DNA of 64,000 nucleotides from Cordia subcordata. Its lineage: Eukaryota > Streptophyta > Magnoliopsida > Boraginales > Cordiaceae. This document shows, one piece after another, positions 1-12,030 of this stretch. The DNA is taken from positions 1,674,001 to 1,738,000 of the forward strand of contig JAPTOF010000015.1 of the NCBI GenBank assembly GCA_028554755.1, read 5' to 3'. The position numbers and the translations under genes are program-made. The notes below the pieces were generated by a model. The model did no database searches. It had not been told where the DNA came from and saw nothing but the letters and a program-made list of their open reading frames with translations. Position 1 is the first letter of the stretch; every line of letters starts with the position of its first letter.

Positions 1-800
1 TTACCTTCTAGACATAGAGTTTATCGATCTTGGGATCAATATCTTAAAACACCTGAGAAGATAGTGAGCATGAAAGGAGTTCCTTATGCTTCGGTAGTTG
101 GAAGCCTTATGTATGGCATGTTATGTACTAGACTAGATATTTGCTTTGCTGTTGGCATGGTTAGTAGATATCATTCAAACCCTGGACTGACACATTAGGT
201 CACGGTTAAGCATATATTTAAGTTCTTAAAAAAGATGAAAGATTATGTGTTGCAATACTATGTAGATGATCTGACTCCATTAGCCTATACAGACTCAAAT
301 TTCTAGTCAGATAGAGATTCCAGAAAAGTCCACTTTTGGATATGTTTTTACTTTGTCAAGAGGAGCTATTTCATATCAAAGTATAATGCAAAATTGTATT
401 GCTGACTCTACCATGGACACTGAGTATATTGTAGTGTTTGAGACTGCGAAAAAGGCAGTATGGCTAAGAAAATTCCTTTTAGACCTAGAGGTTGTGCCGG
501 CAGCTCACAGACTGAAAATGTTGTATTGCAACAACAATAGTCTTGTTTCACAATGCAAAAAGCCTAGGAATCACAAAATTGGTAAAAACATTGAACGAAA
601 ATATCATTTGATCCATGAGTTTACCCAGAGAGGAGATGTAATAGTTGAAAAGATAGCATCAGCAAAAAACCTGGGGATCCATTTACAAAGACTCTTCCAG
701 AGAAAATGTTTTCCATATATTTGGAGTCTATGGTTATTAGGTTGTGGGAGTCTATGGGTATTGGGTTATGCAGAAGTGATCTTTAGTACAAGTGGGAGAT
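1..800 (+). pseudogene. Ty1/Copia pol remnant: end of reverse transcriptase and RNase H
   Basis: The translation reads as the C-terminal RT connection (GSLMYGMLCTRLDICFAVG) followed by a Copia RNase H (the ADSTMDTEY block and the WLRKFLLDLEVV block). The same block occurs in better condition in the young Copia at 46757-48310, so the family assignment comes from comparison inside the window. It is broken: stops interrupt the frame near 196 and 304, and a frameshift lies near 325-350. The catalytic-type residues are partly lost (the family DNNG reads NNNS here). The 5' part of the element lies left of the window. It ends in a polypurine tract (AGTGGGAGAT, 791-800) next to the LTR. It cannot encode a working enzyme. 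Confidence 0.85.
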
Positions 801-1965
801 TGTTAGGATTAGTATGCCCTAAAGCTCACTTGTATATGACATTTTGGATGTTAGACAAAGTATAATCATTTTGTTAAATGGCATTATGAGTTTCTTACAT
901 ATTATCTCTGGTATGTTTTATTGATGTATGTATAAAGGTCTCTTGACTTAAACTAATGACTTGGGTGCATAGTGAGGTTGGATGCATAATAGGTCCAAGT
1001 CCAGATTTAGTCATGTCATAAATTGAGTCTATAACCGAATGGTAGTGTTGGCCACTCTACTAGGATAAGGTTATATTGAGTAAGTCTCCTCATTGAGGGT
1101 GATCTGCCGAGGTCACTAGAGGACTTTCTGGATTTGTCTCGATAGTACGCGTGTCACAAATTTGACAGGACCATTGTAAGTATAATTTCTAGAGACATAC
1201 TATCAAAGAAAGAAAACAAGATACTCATTGTTATTAAATGATAATTGCCCTTAATCTTGAGCATATGTGGTTGAACTAATGAAGTTAGGGTTTGGTACTT
1301 TGATTCAGTGTGGGTGAGATTTTCCTTTATTAGGATCGATAGCCTTGTGCATTGAGTGCCAAGTTCTAATTAATTTGAACATGCATATGCAATATGGAAT
1401 CTATGTGCCCCCTTTGGCATTGTCCAAATTTATCATCTGAATTTAGATCTAGTGTTATTACCTTTATGGGTATATCAGTCATATGGCTTGAGGGTCGCTC
1501 CTGAGATCAAGAGATTCCATAACCAAGGATGGTTGGACAATAGGACAAAAGACCTAACAGAAAAAGATGTTTCTGAGGAGGTGATAGTACACAGGCCAAA
1601 GGACCAGCTTAGTTGTAGGTATACATAGAGTGGCATTATGGTTGGTAGGTCAAAGACAAAGTTCACATCTTTTGTGATAAGCTTCTATGTATTAACAATT
1701 ATTCTTGGAGTGCACCTTTGATCTTATGGTCGGAGTTAAAAAAAAATTATTATATTGTCCAGATCAGGCAAGGACATTTTTGATTATTTTTAGAAGCTAA
1801 GGTTAGTTGTGCCTTCTTGGTCCCTTCTCTAGTTGAATGACTTTGAGAGAGTAATCTTAAAAAAACAAATTTCGTATTGTGGTAATAGCCTTATTAGGCT
1901 GAAGCTTAGAATTGAGTTTGAGCTTTCTTAAGAGTCCAAGATAACCTTATTGAGCTAGAGCATAT
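801..1965 (+). mobile_element. Copia LTR, 3'-truncated
   Basis: It starts with TGTTAGGATTAG right after the polypurine tract and matches, in opposite orientation, the LTRs at 44844-46739 and 52234-54144. Full copies are 1.84-1.91 kb. This one stops at about 1965, where sequence related to a Gypsy LTR begins without the rest of the Copia LTR or a target duplication. About 0.7 kb of its 3' end, including the expected TATA region, is missing. Confidence 0.8.
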
Positions 1966-2972
1966 TTGCTATAGAACACCTTTAATTTATTGAATATGCA
2001 TGTCTATGTGTTTATTTATGGATATCACGAAGTAGGTTTGCTATATTCATGTCTATATGAGTGTAAGCATGCTTTATGGTAAATACTAGCTCCAATCTTG
2101 CTACACGTTGATACTCAATTGTTTCTAATGGTGTGAATCAAATTTGTTAGTACTTGGATAGTGAATAGGTTAACATATTCGCAACACCTTACCTTAAAAC
2201 ATGTAGATTATGCCTTTAATGTGTCAATCCGCTATACTATCCCTAAAACGACGATGCACAAGTTATAACTAGCTTAGATCGAGTCCCCTTAACTTTTAAA
2301 TCCATCTAATAGGAGTTCGGATAGGTTTAGTCGACCCTAGTAACCCTAGGTCTTAGCTTTAAATCTAGCTAATGGTTTAGGAGCGACCCTAGTAACCCTA
2401 GGTCTTAGCTTTAAATCTAGCTAATGGTTTAGGAGCTAGGGTAGGTTCGTTCTAAGACACCTTGGTAGCTTTCTAGTCTCTCCAATAGCCTTAGGTACAT
2501 AAGGACCACGCCGTAGCTCTAAGTAATGCACACTTAGGGATGGACCCGTACTGAGTCCTAGGGTGTAATTAGGATACTAGTTAGTAGCCTAGCATTAGAG
2601 TAATACTTAGATAAGCCAATCCCCGAATCCCATAGCATAGAAGTGGAGAGTCACATATCCACAAATGTAGGTCACCCTGACACCTTCTCATTAGTTTAGC
2701 CCCTCCTAGACTAGCTTAGATTTCCACTTTCCCTTTCCTATTTTCATTGTATAGTCTTGTTATTTTCCCCTTAGCTCCCTATAATCCAAAAGTACAAAAA
2801 AAAAATACGTACTTTAGGTTCCTTTTTAGGCTTCTTCTAGAGCACACTAGCATAGAATTTCTTCCACAAAATAGCCTCCCTGTGGTTTGACACCTGTTCT
2901 CGCACACACTATATTGCACTAATCTGCGTGCTTCCTGGTCTTTAGGGCTTGGACTCTAGAGAGACATTAATT
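1966..2972 (+). mobile_element. Gypsy family A LTR fragment, 5'-truncated
   Basis: It aligns by eye with the 3' half of the family A LTRs at 10033-11908 and 59524-61285. Shared parts include the 'catgtctatgtgttta' segment, the tract with repeated ctttaaat hairpins and the terminal 'gtctttag.gcttg.actc' block. The first 0.75 kb of the LTR is absent. It is joined directly to a Copia LTR on the left and an Athila-like LTR on the right, so both boundaries look like deletion junctions and are known only to within a few bases. Confidence 0.7.
2333..2436 (+). repeat. Perfect 52-bp tandem duplication inside the Gypsy LTR fragment
   Basis: Positions 2333-2384 and 2385-2436 are identical. The unit contains one copy of the LTR hairpin (TTAGCT, loop, AGCTAA). 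Other LTRs of this family in the window have one copy at this place, so the duplication is private to this copy and recent compared with the decay around it. Confidence 0.92.
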
Positions 2973-4234
2973 TGATTTTTAGTTATTTACTTTTTATTTT
3001 AGATTAGCGTTAAAAGAGTTTCCTTATCTGTAGGAATTTCTAGGTTAAATATTTTTCTATAAATCCTCCAGGGACTGTATAGGGTGTAGTGAAGCTTTTA
3101 TTTCATTATTTTTCCAGCAAATATTTTTTCTTTCTTCTAGGCGCCTAATTGCCAGACTTTTATTCTAGTTAGGGTTATTCGATGTTTATGGTTCTGCAAA
3201 ATCTATGGAATATAACTAATTTTCTCCTTTTTCTTTATTTTGGTATTTATATGTTTTCTGATTGAAGAGTTAATATTATCTTGTGATTGTTCAATTTTAT
3301 ATGTGGTTGTTTCAATTGCTCAATAATAGGTTGCCAAATAGCTCTTAACCTGGTTAATCTAATTAAGTGACGAACTGGATTTCCCAGAAAACATATAATC
3401 TAATTGAAAGAGTGCCGTGAGAGAATTGGCTTTTACAATCAGGTCCTTCTAGAGCTATAGTGCTACCTTTAGATAGACCCTGCAGGCATCTTTGGGGGTT
3501 AGACCATCTAATTTTCTCCTTTTGTTTTATTTTGATATTTATGTATTTTCTAATTGAAGAATTAATATTATCTTGTGAGTGTTCAATTTTGCATGTGGTC
3601 GTTTAATTGCTTGATGATAGGTTGCCGAACAGCAAAATTAGATTCTTAATCTAATTAATCTAATTAGAACTAGGTTTCCCAGGAAAACATATAATCTAAC
3701 TTAGTGATTGCCGCATGAGAATCAACTTTTAGATCAAGTCCTTAGCTATAGTGCTACCTTTAGATAGACCCTATGAGCATATGGGATTAGATCATCTAAT
3801 AAGTAAGACGATAGTGGGAAAAAATTGTAAGAGGTTTAAACCATTATTAACATTGAAAGAAATGATTAAATTGTTAGGTCGTGCTAACGTCTATAATTGG
3901 TTAATCAAACCAAGCGAAAGTCATCTTTGCATCTAGGGTCAGATTTTTAGGCCTTAATGGAGAATACACCTTAAACTATGTCATTATGCCCTTTTACTTC
4001 TCTTTTAATTGTTTTACTTTATTTTTAATCTATTGTTTGTTCTTTAGCTTTTCAATTATTATTTATTTAATTTTAATTGTCAACCCCCCTTCTTGTATTT
4101 CACTTGTTCTTCTATCTTGGCATAAAAATTATATTTTATAAATCAATCCCTGTGGGTTCGGCCTTCTCACTAATATCACAAATACTGAGACAAAAGTGTA
4201 GGAATTTTATTTTTGGTAGATTTGGCACCCATCA
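2973..4234 (+). mobile_element. 5' LTR of an Athila-like element, 5'-truncated, with an internal duplication
   Basis: It matches the full LTR 7666-8995 from about residue 355 of that LTR to its end. It finishes in GGCACCCATCA, directly before a primer binding site, which fixes it as the 5' LTR. The first 355 bp (beginning TGATAAGTCC in the right copy) are missing. About 290 bp are tandemly duplicated (about 3221-3511 and 3512-3790). The right LTR has one copy. After removing the extra copy both LTRs have about 975 bp in this segment. Confidence 0.8.
3221..3790 (+). repeat. Diverged ~290-bp tandem duplication within the Athila-like 5' LTR
   Basis: Both units carry the same run of landmarks: a 'ttttctcctttt' start, 'gaagagttaatattatcttg', a poly-purine 'ctaattaa' segment and a 'gctatagtgctacctttaga' end. 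They differ at many positions, so the duplication is old. The sister LTR at 7666-8995 contains a single unit (about 8250-8530). Unit boundaries are approximate. Confidence 0.75.
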
Positions 4235-7200
4235 AATTCTGGTGCCGTTGTTGGGGATTGGTGCGTTAGTTTTCTCTCTTTTTATGACAAGGCAAGATCG
4301 TACAATGATTTACAATTTTATCCAAAGATTGAAAACACCACAAATAGCTTTATGAAAGAAGCAAAGCTGTAGAAAATGCAAGAACTGGTCGGTACATCAC
4401 CAGCTTCATTCAAATCATTAATTAAAGAAATTGAGCTGAAGTTGCTAGATAAAGCTTAAGTGATTGGCTTCATCGAGCCTGTGATGTTAAACAATGGTGC
4501 TTGTAGGAGGCGACCATGCCTTAGTCCTTGGAGTGTTTTTTCTTTTTTGTTAGTTTTAATTTTTGCAATTTTTCTTATTTTTAGGAATTTTTATGTTACT
4601 TTTGGTCATACTCTATCTTAAAAACTCTTATTTTGGCCTGGCAAAAATTTGGGAGTGTTTTGGTGTTGGTAGGACATTTGATTTAGAGGGAAAAAGAGCA
4701 CTCTAATAAGTGTTTTCTAGACAAATCAGGCACATAGGCCTTAGACGTGCCCATGCCTAAGTAGCAAGGGCTTCTTGTACATAAACATAAAAGGTCAGAA
4801 ACATATTTAATTTTCTTATTTCCCTTTTCCCCCTCTTCTTCTTCCTCACACCTCTACTACTAAACTCACCACCATAATCCACCATAACCACCACTCAAGA
4901 GCTTTAATCCTTCAACATATCTCAACACCCACTTGCAAAACCTTCAAGGGCGGTAAGAAAGCTCTCAAGATCAAACCCAATAACCAAGAAAACAAAGAGC
5001 CATAGTAGACCACCACCCCAGAACTCTATTGAAGATTTGAAAAGCTCCTTCAAAGCTTCAAAATCACCCTACCCACTTGCAAACAACACCAAGAGACAAA
5101 GAAGAAGTGCTTCCGGGCTTCCAAGAACAACACCCATAGCCAAATAAACAAGAGAAAGATTGTAAAATGAAATCCCATCAACACCACCACCACCACCGTC
5201 CACCACTACTATCAAGGCCATCGGCTGATCACTTTAGCACACCGACAATAGTGCACGACCCCTATTTCGGCTCCCAAGTTGCTTTTTCACGTAAGAAGTT
5301 CCATATTTGAAATGGTCACTCGAGCCTACTTCTTTGCAAGGTAATATCATTTTTTTCCAGATCTAGCATAACAATAAAGGTATTTTGAGCTCCTTATCAA
5401 CCTATTATTCCATGTGAATTTTTATTCATGTTGAGACTTTGGAGATTTTGGATTTCAAGAATGCTATTGATGAACTTTTTGGCAATATTGGTTGGCTTAC
5501 ATATTTTTGCAATTGAATGTCATGTTGATTTTGAGTCATGTAGAGATTTTCCTTGCAAATTTGTTCTTGAAGAAACTTATGGAAAAAGGAGTTGGGTTGA
5601 AATCTGCGGTTGATATTTTGGTTGAGAATATAGGTTGACAATCATATGTTGATGTTAATTGTCCTGTATAATTTGAACCTTGTAAAGAGTTTACTTAATC
5701 TTTCACTTTGTGCATCCATCTAGGTATATTTTGAGATATTATGGTGCAATTAACTTTTTTATTGATAGGTATTTTGGTTAGTTTTTCAATCAATGATTTT
5801 AATTTGGATATAAGTTTCATTGATGATGAATATGCTGCTTTGTTGCTTCTTTTTGCAATTATTGTAATTATCTCGATGACTTTTGAGATCAAAATTGAAT
5901 TGGTTGCGTGCCTTCAATTTAATCCAAAAAGGGAGAAAGGTGTTGTTTTATTGTTTTTTCAGATGGAATCCTGACTAGCATACTATGAGACTCGTGTGGA
6001 ATATATTTCATGTATAATTGATAGAACACATAAAGTTTTGAGATCACACATCCCCTTAATGAATTTTAGGGAAGTCCTTGTCCTTCTTTTTATTTTTTGT
6101 TTGTTTTATTATTTTGTTTTCTTTCACATTAAGGATATTATGTGTTTTAAGTGTAGGGGAGAGAATACTTGTCTTTTTATTGCAAAAAAAGGGAAAATAA
6201 TGCTTAATTATGTTAAATCTCATTGTTTGTTTTCTCTCTTTGTTTCTTTTTGGAAAAAAAAATTGGCACTTTTTTATATTTTTTAAAAATCAAGGTTTTC
6301 ACTCTCAAAAAGCTTAAATTGGTCGCAATTGTAAGCTAGTATATAGCATAAACCCATCCTTATGATATTTAGTTGCCTTTGATAGTTGTTTTGAAGACAA
6401 AGTGCTTGAACCTCAGTTAATCTTTACTTGGGCTTAAAAGTTTGCATGTGTTGAAATTGAAAATCAATGCCTTGTTTGAGTTTGATGGGTGCTTGCCTTG
6501 ACTTATTTTTTGTAGTAAAATTATGAAAAGTGAGTGCCTAGAAAAGTTATTTCAGGGTTTGAGGTCACTCCTACTGAAATTGTTGTTAAAATTGTGAAAA
6601 TGACAGAGCAAAAAAAAGGGAAGAAAGAAAAAAAAAAAGCAAAAATCTGCATCTAACTTCACTTGTCAACCAAAAAATGACCATGAATAAAGTTAGTAGC
6701 CATCTAAGATGGTGACCAATTAAGTAATTGAAGGCATTCAACACATGTTTGTTATCGCATAAAAAAGTTGAGTGACATTCTAGGAAACCCATGAAAGTAA
6801 TTAAATGTATGCAAAGTAATTGAAAGCAGTTGAAGTGATCCGACTTTCCAGCAACTGAGCCTAATCACGAACTTGTTTTTCTTGAGAAAAATTGCACATC
6901 AAGGTAAGTGCTTTTGAGTTCACTTCTATGCATTGGTATAATCATACTTTGGCTATAATTTTGTGTGTGCTTTAATTAGTGTAAGGTTCATTTACCTAGT
7001 GTTTGGGTACGATTGGGGTGGCTTATACATGTGGTGGCACTTGCTTTGTCTGGCTAAATACTGGCTTACCTTTATTTTCCTCTTTGGGTCTTTATGAGTT
7101 GTGGTGGATGGATTTTGACAGGTTGTGTGCTTGGGTTATATAGTGAAGAGGTTAAGTTATTTCTAAAGTAAGGTGGAGTTTTTGGGGCAACAAGATAGGG

Positions 7201-7665
7201 TGGTGAATTGAAAAAAAAATTGGGCCATGTTTTGAAAATGATTATTTCTTGAAAAAAGTCTTTTCTTAGAAAGATCCAGATTTTTGTGTTTGAATTGGAG
7301 AATCTTAAGATTGGTTTGTAATTAATATTGTTAAAAGGATTTCTTGAAATGTGTTGCTTCCCGCAAAGTTGCCCTTAGAAGTAAGTTGGGTGCATTTTGA
7401 TATTGGGTTTGTTTGCATAAAGTTAAAATGCTGTAAGTGTGTTGGGAAGAAAAAGAAAGATTCTGTTTGTGTGTTTTGAGAAAAATATTGGTTTGTCTGC
7501 TCATGAAAAAAAAAATGCTTGCACTTGTTATGTCTCTAAAATGGATTGTATGTGAGTTTGCATCTAACATGAGAAATGAGATTTTGTGGAAATCCTGCAT
7601 GCCAATTTTATGTTCTAAATTGAATTGATGATTGAGGGCAAGCATGGTCTAAGTGTGGGAGAATT
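4235..7665 (+). mobile_element. Internal region of a non-autonomous Athila-like (LARD-type) element
   Basis: These 3.4 kb lie between the two LTRs. I find no protease, RT, RNase H or integrase motif in any frame. Short open frames exist (for example 5428-5613 and 5741-5974) but are AT-rich, hydrophobic and without family signatures, so I do not call them genes. The region holds a pyrimidine/purine-biased stretch at 4805-5190 rich in CACC triplets. It ends in a polypurine tract (AAGTGTGGGAGAATT, 7651-7665) immediately before the 3' LTR. The organisation fits a large retrotransposon derivative mobilised in trans. Confidence 0.65.
4240..4257 (+). other. Primer binding site of the Athila-like element
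   Basis: The sequence TGGTGCCGTTGTTGGGGA lies five bases after the LTR end. It is a decayed form of the TGGCGCCGTTGCCGGGGA primer site typical of plant Athila/Tat-type Gypsy elements. This fixes the plus orientation of the element. Confidence 0.8.
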
Positions 7666-8995
7666 TGATAAGTCCACAATATGCATTGAATCCATGATTA
7701 TTTGTGCTTGATTATGGAATTAGATGCTTCTTAATTGCTGTTCTTTCTTATATCTTGACATAATAAGCTTGGAAAAGAAGATGGAAGCAATATACATGAA
7801 TTGAAGGGACTTTTGACATGTTTGGAGCTGTTAAAAAGATGTAGCTGCTTGAGACGTACCTATGCTAGAGTCTACGCAGGATTGACTAGTTTGATTGAGA
7901 ATTGGAAAACATTGTGCACAGTTTTGAGGGAGAAATTGTTGACTAAAAATACGTATTAGTCCTAAAAGGAAAGGAAACTATTTGTGAAAGAGTTTTATTT
8001 TGACAAAGATTTGGATTTCTGGTTATTTACTTTTTATTTTAGATTGGTATTAAAAGAGTTTCCTTATCTTAGAAATTTCTAGGTTAGATATTTTTCTATA
8101 AATCCTCTAGGGAACTACATAGGGAGTATTGGAGCTTTTATTCATTATTTTTCCAGCAAATATTTTTTTCTAGGCGTCTAATTGCCAAACTCTTATTCTA
8201 GCCGAGGTTAATTCGATGTTTATGGTTCTACAAAATCTGTAAGATCTAACTGATTTTTTTTCTTTCGCTTTATTTTGGTATTTATACGTTTTCTAATTGA
8301 AGAGTTAATATTATCTTGTGATTGTTCAATTTTGCATACGATTGTTCAATTGCTCGATGATAGGTCGCCAAATCGCAAAATTAGATTCTTAATATAATTA
8401 ATCTAATTAAGTGGTGAACCTGGTTTCTCAGAAAAATATATAATCTAACCGAGTGATTGCCGTGAGAGAATCAACTTTTAGAATTTGGTCCTTTTAGAAC
8501 TATAGTGTTACCTTAGATAGATCTTGCGGGCATCTACAATGGTTAAATTGTCTAATAGGTAAGACGATAGTGGAAAAAAATTATTTGGGGTTTAAACCAT
8601 TATCAACATTGAAAGGAAGGATAAGATTATTAGGACGTGCTGCCGACTATAACTGGTTTATCAAAAAAAGCGAAAGTCATCTTTGTATCTAAGATTAGAT
8701 TTGTAGGCCTAAACGGAGAATATGCCCTAGGCTAGGTCATTAAACCCTCTTACTTCTCTTTTAATTATATTACTTTTTTTTTAATTTGTTATTAGTTCTT
8801 TAGTTTTTTATTTATTGTTTATTTAATTTTAATTGTAAACACGCCCCCCTTTTCTTATATTTCGTTTGTTCTTCTATCTTGGTATAAAAATTATATTTTA
8901 TAAACCAATCCTTATGGGTTCGACCCTTCTTACCACTATAGCAAAGAGTAAGGTAAGAGTAAGAATTTTATTTTTGGTGGATTCAGCACCCATCA
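7666..8995 (+). mobile_element. 3' LTR of the Athila-like element (1330 bp)
   Basis: It begins TGATAAGTCCACAATATGC after a polypurine tract and ends CAGCACCCATCA, giving TG...CA ends. From about 8020 on it matches the 5' LTR (2973-4234). The five bases after it are cgaag. The left flank of the element has been deleted, so the target duplication cannot be checked. Confidence 0.85.
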
Positions 8996-10032
8996 CGAAG
9001 TCTATAAGTGGCCCTTAGTAGTTCTTAATTCACAATAAAAGCACCCTCCTAAATTGGGGACCACTTCCCAAACTTCTTTTTCTTGTGGCCTAACAGCAAG
9101 ATAAGCTTTTAAACCAAGTCCCTCTAATTGAAGGACTTAGCTTTTACCTTTTTATTGCAGGTTGACAACTCTTCTTTCTTGTGCTTCAATATGATCCAAG
9201 GCTGTAAGGCTTATTTCATTCAAGTCTTCCAAATCAATCATACAAAAATCTTTCTATCATAAAAGAAAGGACAAAATTGCAGATGTTATCAACATGGTTC
9301 TAATTGTCTCTAGAATGCTTGTAGAAACATGTTTATCACCTCTAAAATACTAATCACTTTTCTAGTAGAAAGGAATTTATGTAGAGTATTAGGCCGTGGA
9401 ATACACTTTGCTGGGGTAGTAATATCTTGTAAAGCGTTAATTAATTAGCTCTCTGCAAATTATAGATGATATTAATGCCATTCAAGAAAAAAGCTACTCA
9501 GTCTTGTAGTGTGAAATGCATGCTAATTTTGAAACAACAAGCATAATTGAAATTTTATTGTCTCAATTGCAAATCACATTCCCCACATGGCACTTAGAAA
9601 GATGATGCTGTACATGTAAGAAATGACATGCTTATATTATGTAAATTGCATTGATCGATTTAAGAAAACCTTATCATATTGGCTTACAAAAGTAATCCAT
9701 ATGATAAAGTGAATTGAAAAAGATGGTTGAGAAAAGCCTTCAAGAACAAACTTCTCATGATTCACACCACTAATCTGAGAAAGCATTTTATAAATGTCAC
9801 CGTCAATAAATGAACCATTGAAAGAAAAGATATTAATTATAGTAAAGAGATTGCTTACTAACTTGCAGATTCCACAATCATCAAAATGAAATTGTCTTTT
9901 TTCAATTTGTGATGAGTGAGTTAGCATTACACATCACAAGAGAGATTAACGCATAAGATTAAGGTCAAGAGTAATAGACTAAAATTACACTTGAAAGGAA
10001 ATCTAGAAAATGAAAGGACCAAAAGATTAAAA
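8996..10032 (-). pseudogene. Decayed host gene fragment, perhaps a CHY/RING-type zinc-finger gene
   Basis: This 1-kb stretch resembles none of the retrotransposons here. On the minus strand two exon-like blocks stand out. One (about 9900-9855) encodes QFHFDDCGIC and is followed by a possible donor (GTTAGT or GTAAGC); the motif resembles the FHCDDCGIC knuckle of CHY-type zinc-finger ubiquitin ligases (RCHY1/MIEL1-like), with one expected Cys changed to Phe. The second (about 9250-9165) encodes an acidic helix-like stretch containing LTALDHIEAQERRVVNLQ and then a stop. I cannot join these into one protein. They may come from different genes or be chance. Most of the region shows no readable gene. 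Confidence 0.35.
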
Positions 10033-11908
10033 TGATGTGTTGTGGTAGGGTATATGTTTGCATTACATTTCTATATATGTTTGAGGTGTTCTTGTGCTCT
10101 ATTAGGTGTGTTAGTATTGCATTTATACCATACTTGTGCATAGTAGGCTTTAAATGTCCATAGTTGATCTTGGAATGTAAATGCTACACTAATGCGCATT
10201 TATTTCTTGGTTTAGGTGAAAAATAGGGTAATGCGCAGAGCTTAAATGGATGATGATTTGATGTTGGAGCCAAGGCAAGGGTGTTTTGGATGTGAAGAAA
10301 TAAAAAAGATTGCATTTGGATGGGCAGGGTAAAGAATGGAGCAACCAAGCAAGATCGAGCATTAAAGAAGCAAAAATAGGACTTTTCTAGCCAAGGCCGA
10401 TCGCATCCCAGTCCAAGGCCAGTCGTCCAGCCTTGCCTTTGGCCCTTCATCCGATCTAGATTAGAGAGCTCCCAAAATGTGGCTGGATTCATTTGTTTCG
10501 GAGGCCGGAAGCCTAACCTAGCGACTGGCTTTTACTGCAAAGAAGAGCTATTTAAGGCCATTTTGAGCCTATTTTTGATATCTTTACACACACACCACTT
10601 CACACACATAAAACCCTACTTTACTTATCTCACACACATACTTTCATACATTTCTCACTTGGATTTTAGCTTATTTGGAGGAATTTTACACTTGGATTTC
10701 AAGATTTACTCGAAAGATTGTAAAGCTACATCAAGGATGAAAGGGAAGTTTCTATATTTCTCTTTCATCATATTTTATCTTATGTTTGAGTAGACTTGAC
10801 TAGGGTGATCTAGCTTGTGTAATGGGTTGATTTTACACTCTTATGTTATGGGATTTTGATGGCTTAATATATATACGTACATACTTTGTTTTTCTTGTCC
10901 AATGGCTTTTATTCAATACATGTCTAGGTGCTTGATAAAATGCCTATGTGAGTAGTATGTATATAAATTGAAGTTTATTTGCTACTAAACACCTCTAATC
11001 TATCTTATAATCATGTCAATGTGCTTACTTGTGGATTGTATGAAGTGGGTATTGCTTTTGTTCATGTCTATATGAGTAATAGCATGTTTAGTAATGAATA
11101 TAACTTCAACAACGTCCACATGTTGGTACATAATTGCTATTTATGGTGTAACTCGAGCATGACGATGTTTGATAGTTGAATAGGTCTACATATTCGCAAA
11201 CGCCTTGCCTTAGAACAAGTAGGAATGCACTAATAGGCTAAATCTCGCTATACCCTAGAATGACGTCACATAATTTAGGGCTATCCTAGATCGAGTCTCC
11301 ATTGGCTTTAAACCCAGCCAATGGGTTTTTGGGTAGGTTTAATCGGCCCTAGCAACACTAGGTCTTGGTTTTAAACCTAGCAAATGGTTTAGGTACTAGG
11401 GTAGGTTTGTTCTAGATTACCTAGAAAGCTAGTTAGTCACTCCAAAGGCCCTAGGTTATAAGGACCATGACATGGCTCTAGGAGGCACCGCATAGGGATG
11501 GACCCACACTGAGTCCTAGGGAGAAATTAAGACACTAGTTAGTGACCTAGTTAAGAGAAATTGATTAAGCCATCCCCCTTAATCCCCTAGCATTTGAGTT
11601 TAGAATCATCCATTAGCAAGCAAAAGTCACCATAATTCATTCCATTTATTAATTCCCTCTAGGTTGTTTCCCCGCTCTCTATTTCTATAGTGTAATTTTA
11701 TTTCCTTTAGTTTGAGCTCCCATAAATCCAAAACACCAAAAAATGGTTAGTTTAGGTTTTCTTTTAGGCACTTTCTAGGACATACACATATAGAATTCAT
11801 TCCACAAAATAGCTTCCTTATGGTTCAACACTCGTTCTCACACACACTTTGCTGTAGTGATTCGTGTGCTTGCAGGTCTTTTAGGTCTTGTGTACTAAAG
11901 ACAAATCA
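10033..11908 (+). mobile_element. Solo LTR of Gypsy family A (1876 bp)
   Basis: It starts TGATGTGTTGTG and ends AAAGACAAATCA, and aligns over its length with the 5' LTR of the A2 element at 59524-61285. A TATA-like TATTTAAGG lies near 10548, about where the other copies have theirs. No primer site follows and no internal region is attached. Flanks are taaaa and aaaag, so a clean 5-bp duplication is not evident and the boundaries may be off by a few bases. Confidence 0.8.
11299..11324 (+). repeat. LTR hairpin, best-preserved family A copy
   Basis: A perfect 9-bp stem (CCATTGGCT / AGCCAATGG) closes an 8-nt loop, TTAAACCC. It is one of a series of related hairpins in the transcribed part of family A and B LTRs. 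Confidence 0.8.
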
Positions 11909-12030
11909 AAAAGAGTAAGATGTCCATAAAACTTCTAGTCCATATTATAAATTTCCCTTGTACTTAAGTATAAATAAGGGATAATAACTTGGGCACCATC
12001 GCAGCATTACCAATAAAGAGAAGAACTTAA
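11909..12030 (+). other. Host DNA between two insertions
   Basis: Unique-looking sequence of 122 bp, continuous with 23085 onward once the Copia element is removed. Its last part may be coding: reading across the insertion site gives an open stretch (see the finding at 12000-23180). Confidence 0.5.

Noticed and set aside
1475..1666. Short frames in Copia LTRs as genes
   Set aside because: LTR sequence; the frames are not kept among copies.
5428..6286. Hydrophobic open frames in the Athila-like element as an envelope-like gene
   Set aside because: They are short, AT-rich, overlap on both strands and show no consistent domain. Low-complexity T-rich DNA readily gives such frames.
10028..11913. 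Target duplication of the solo A LTR
   Set aside because: The flanks taaaa and aaaag are only A-rich neighbours. No convincing duplication, so none is claimed.
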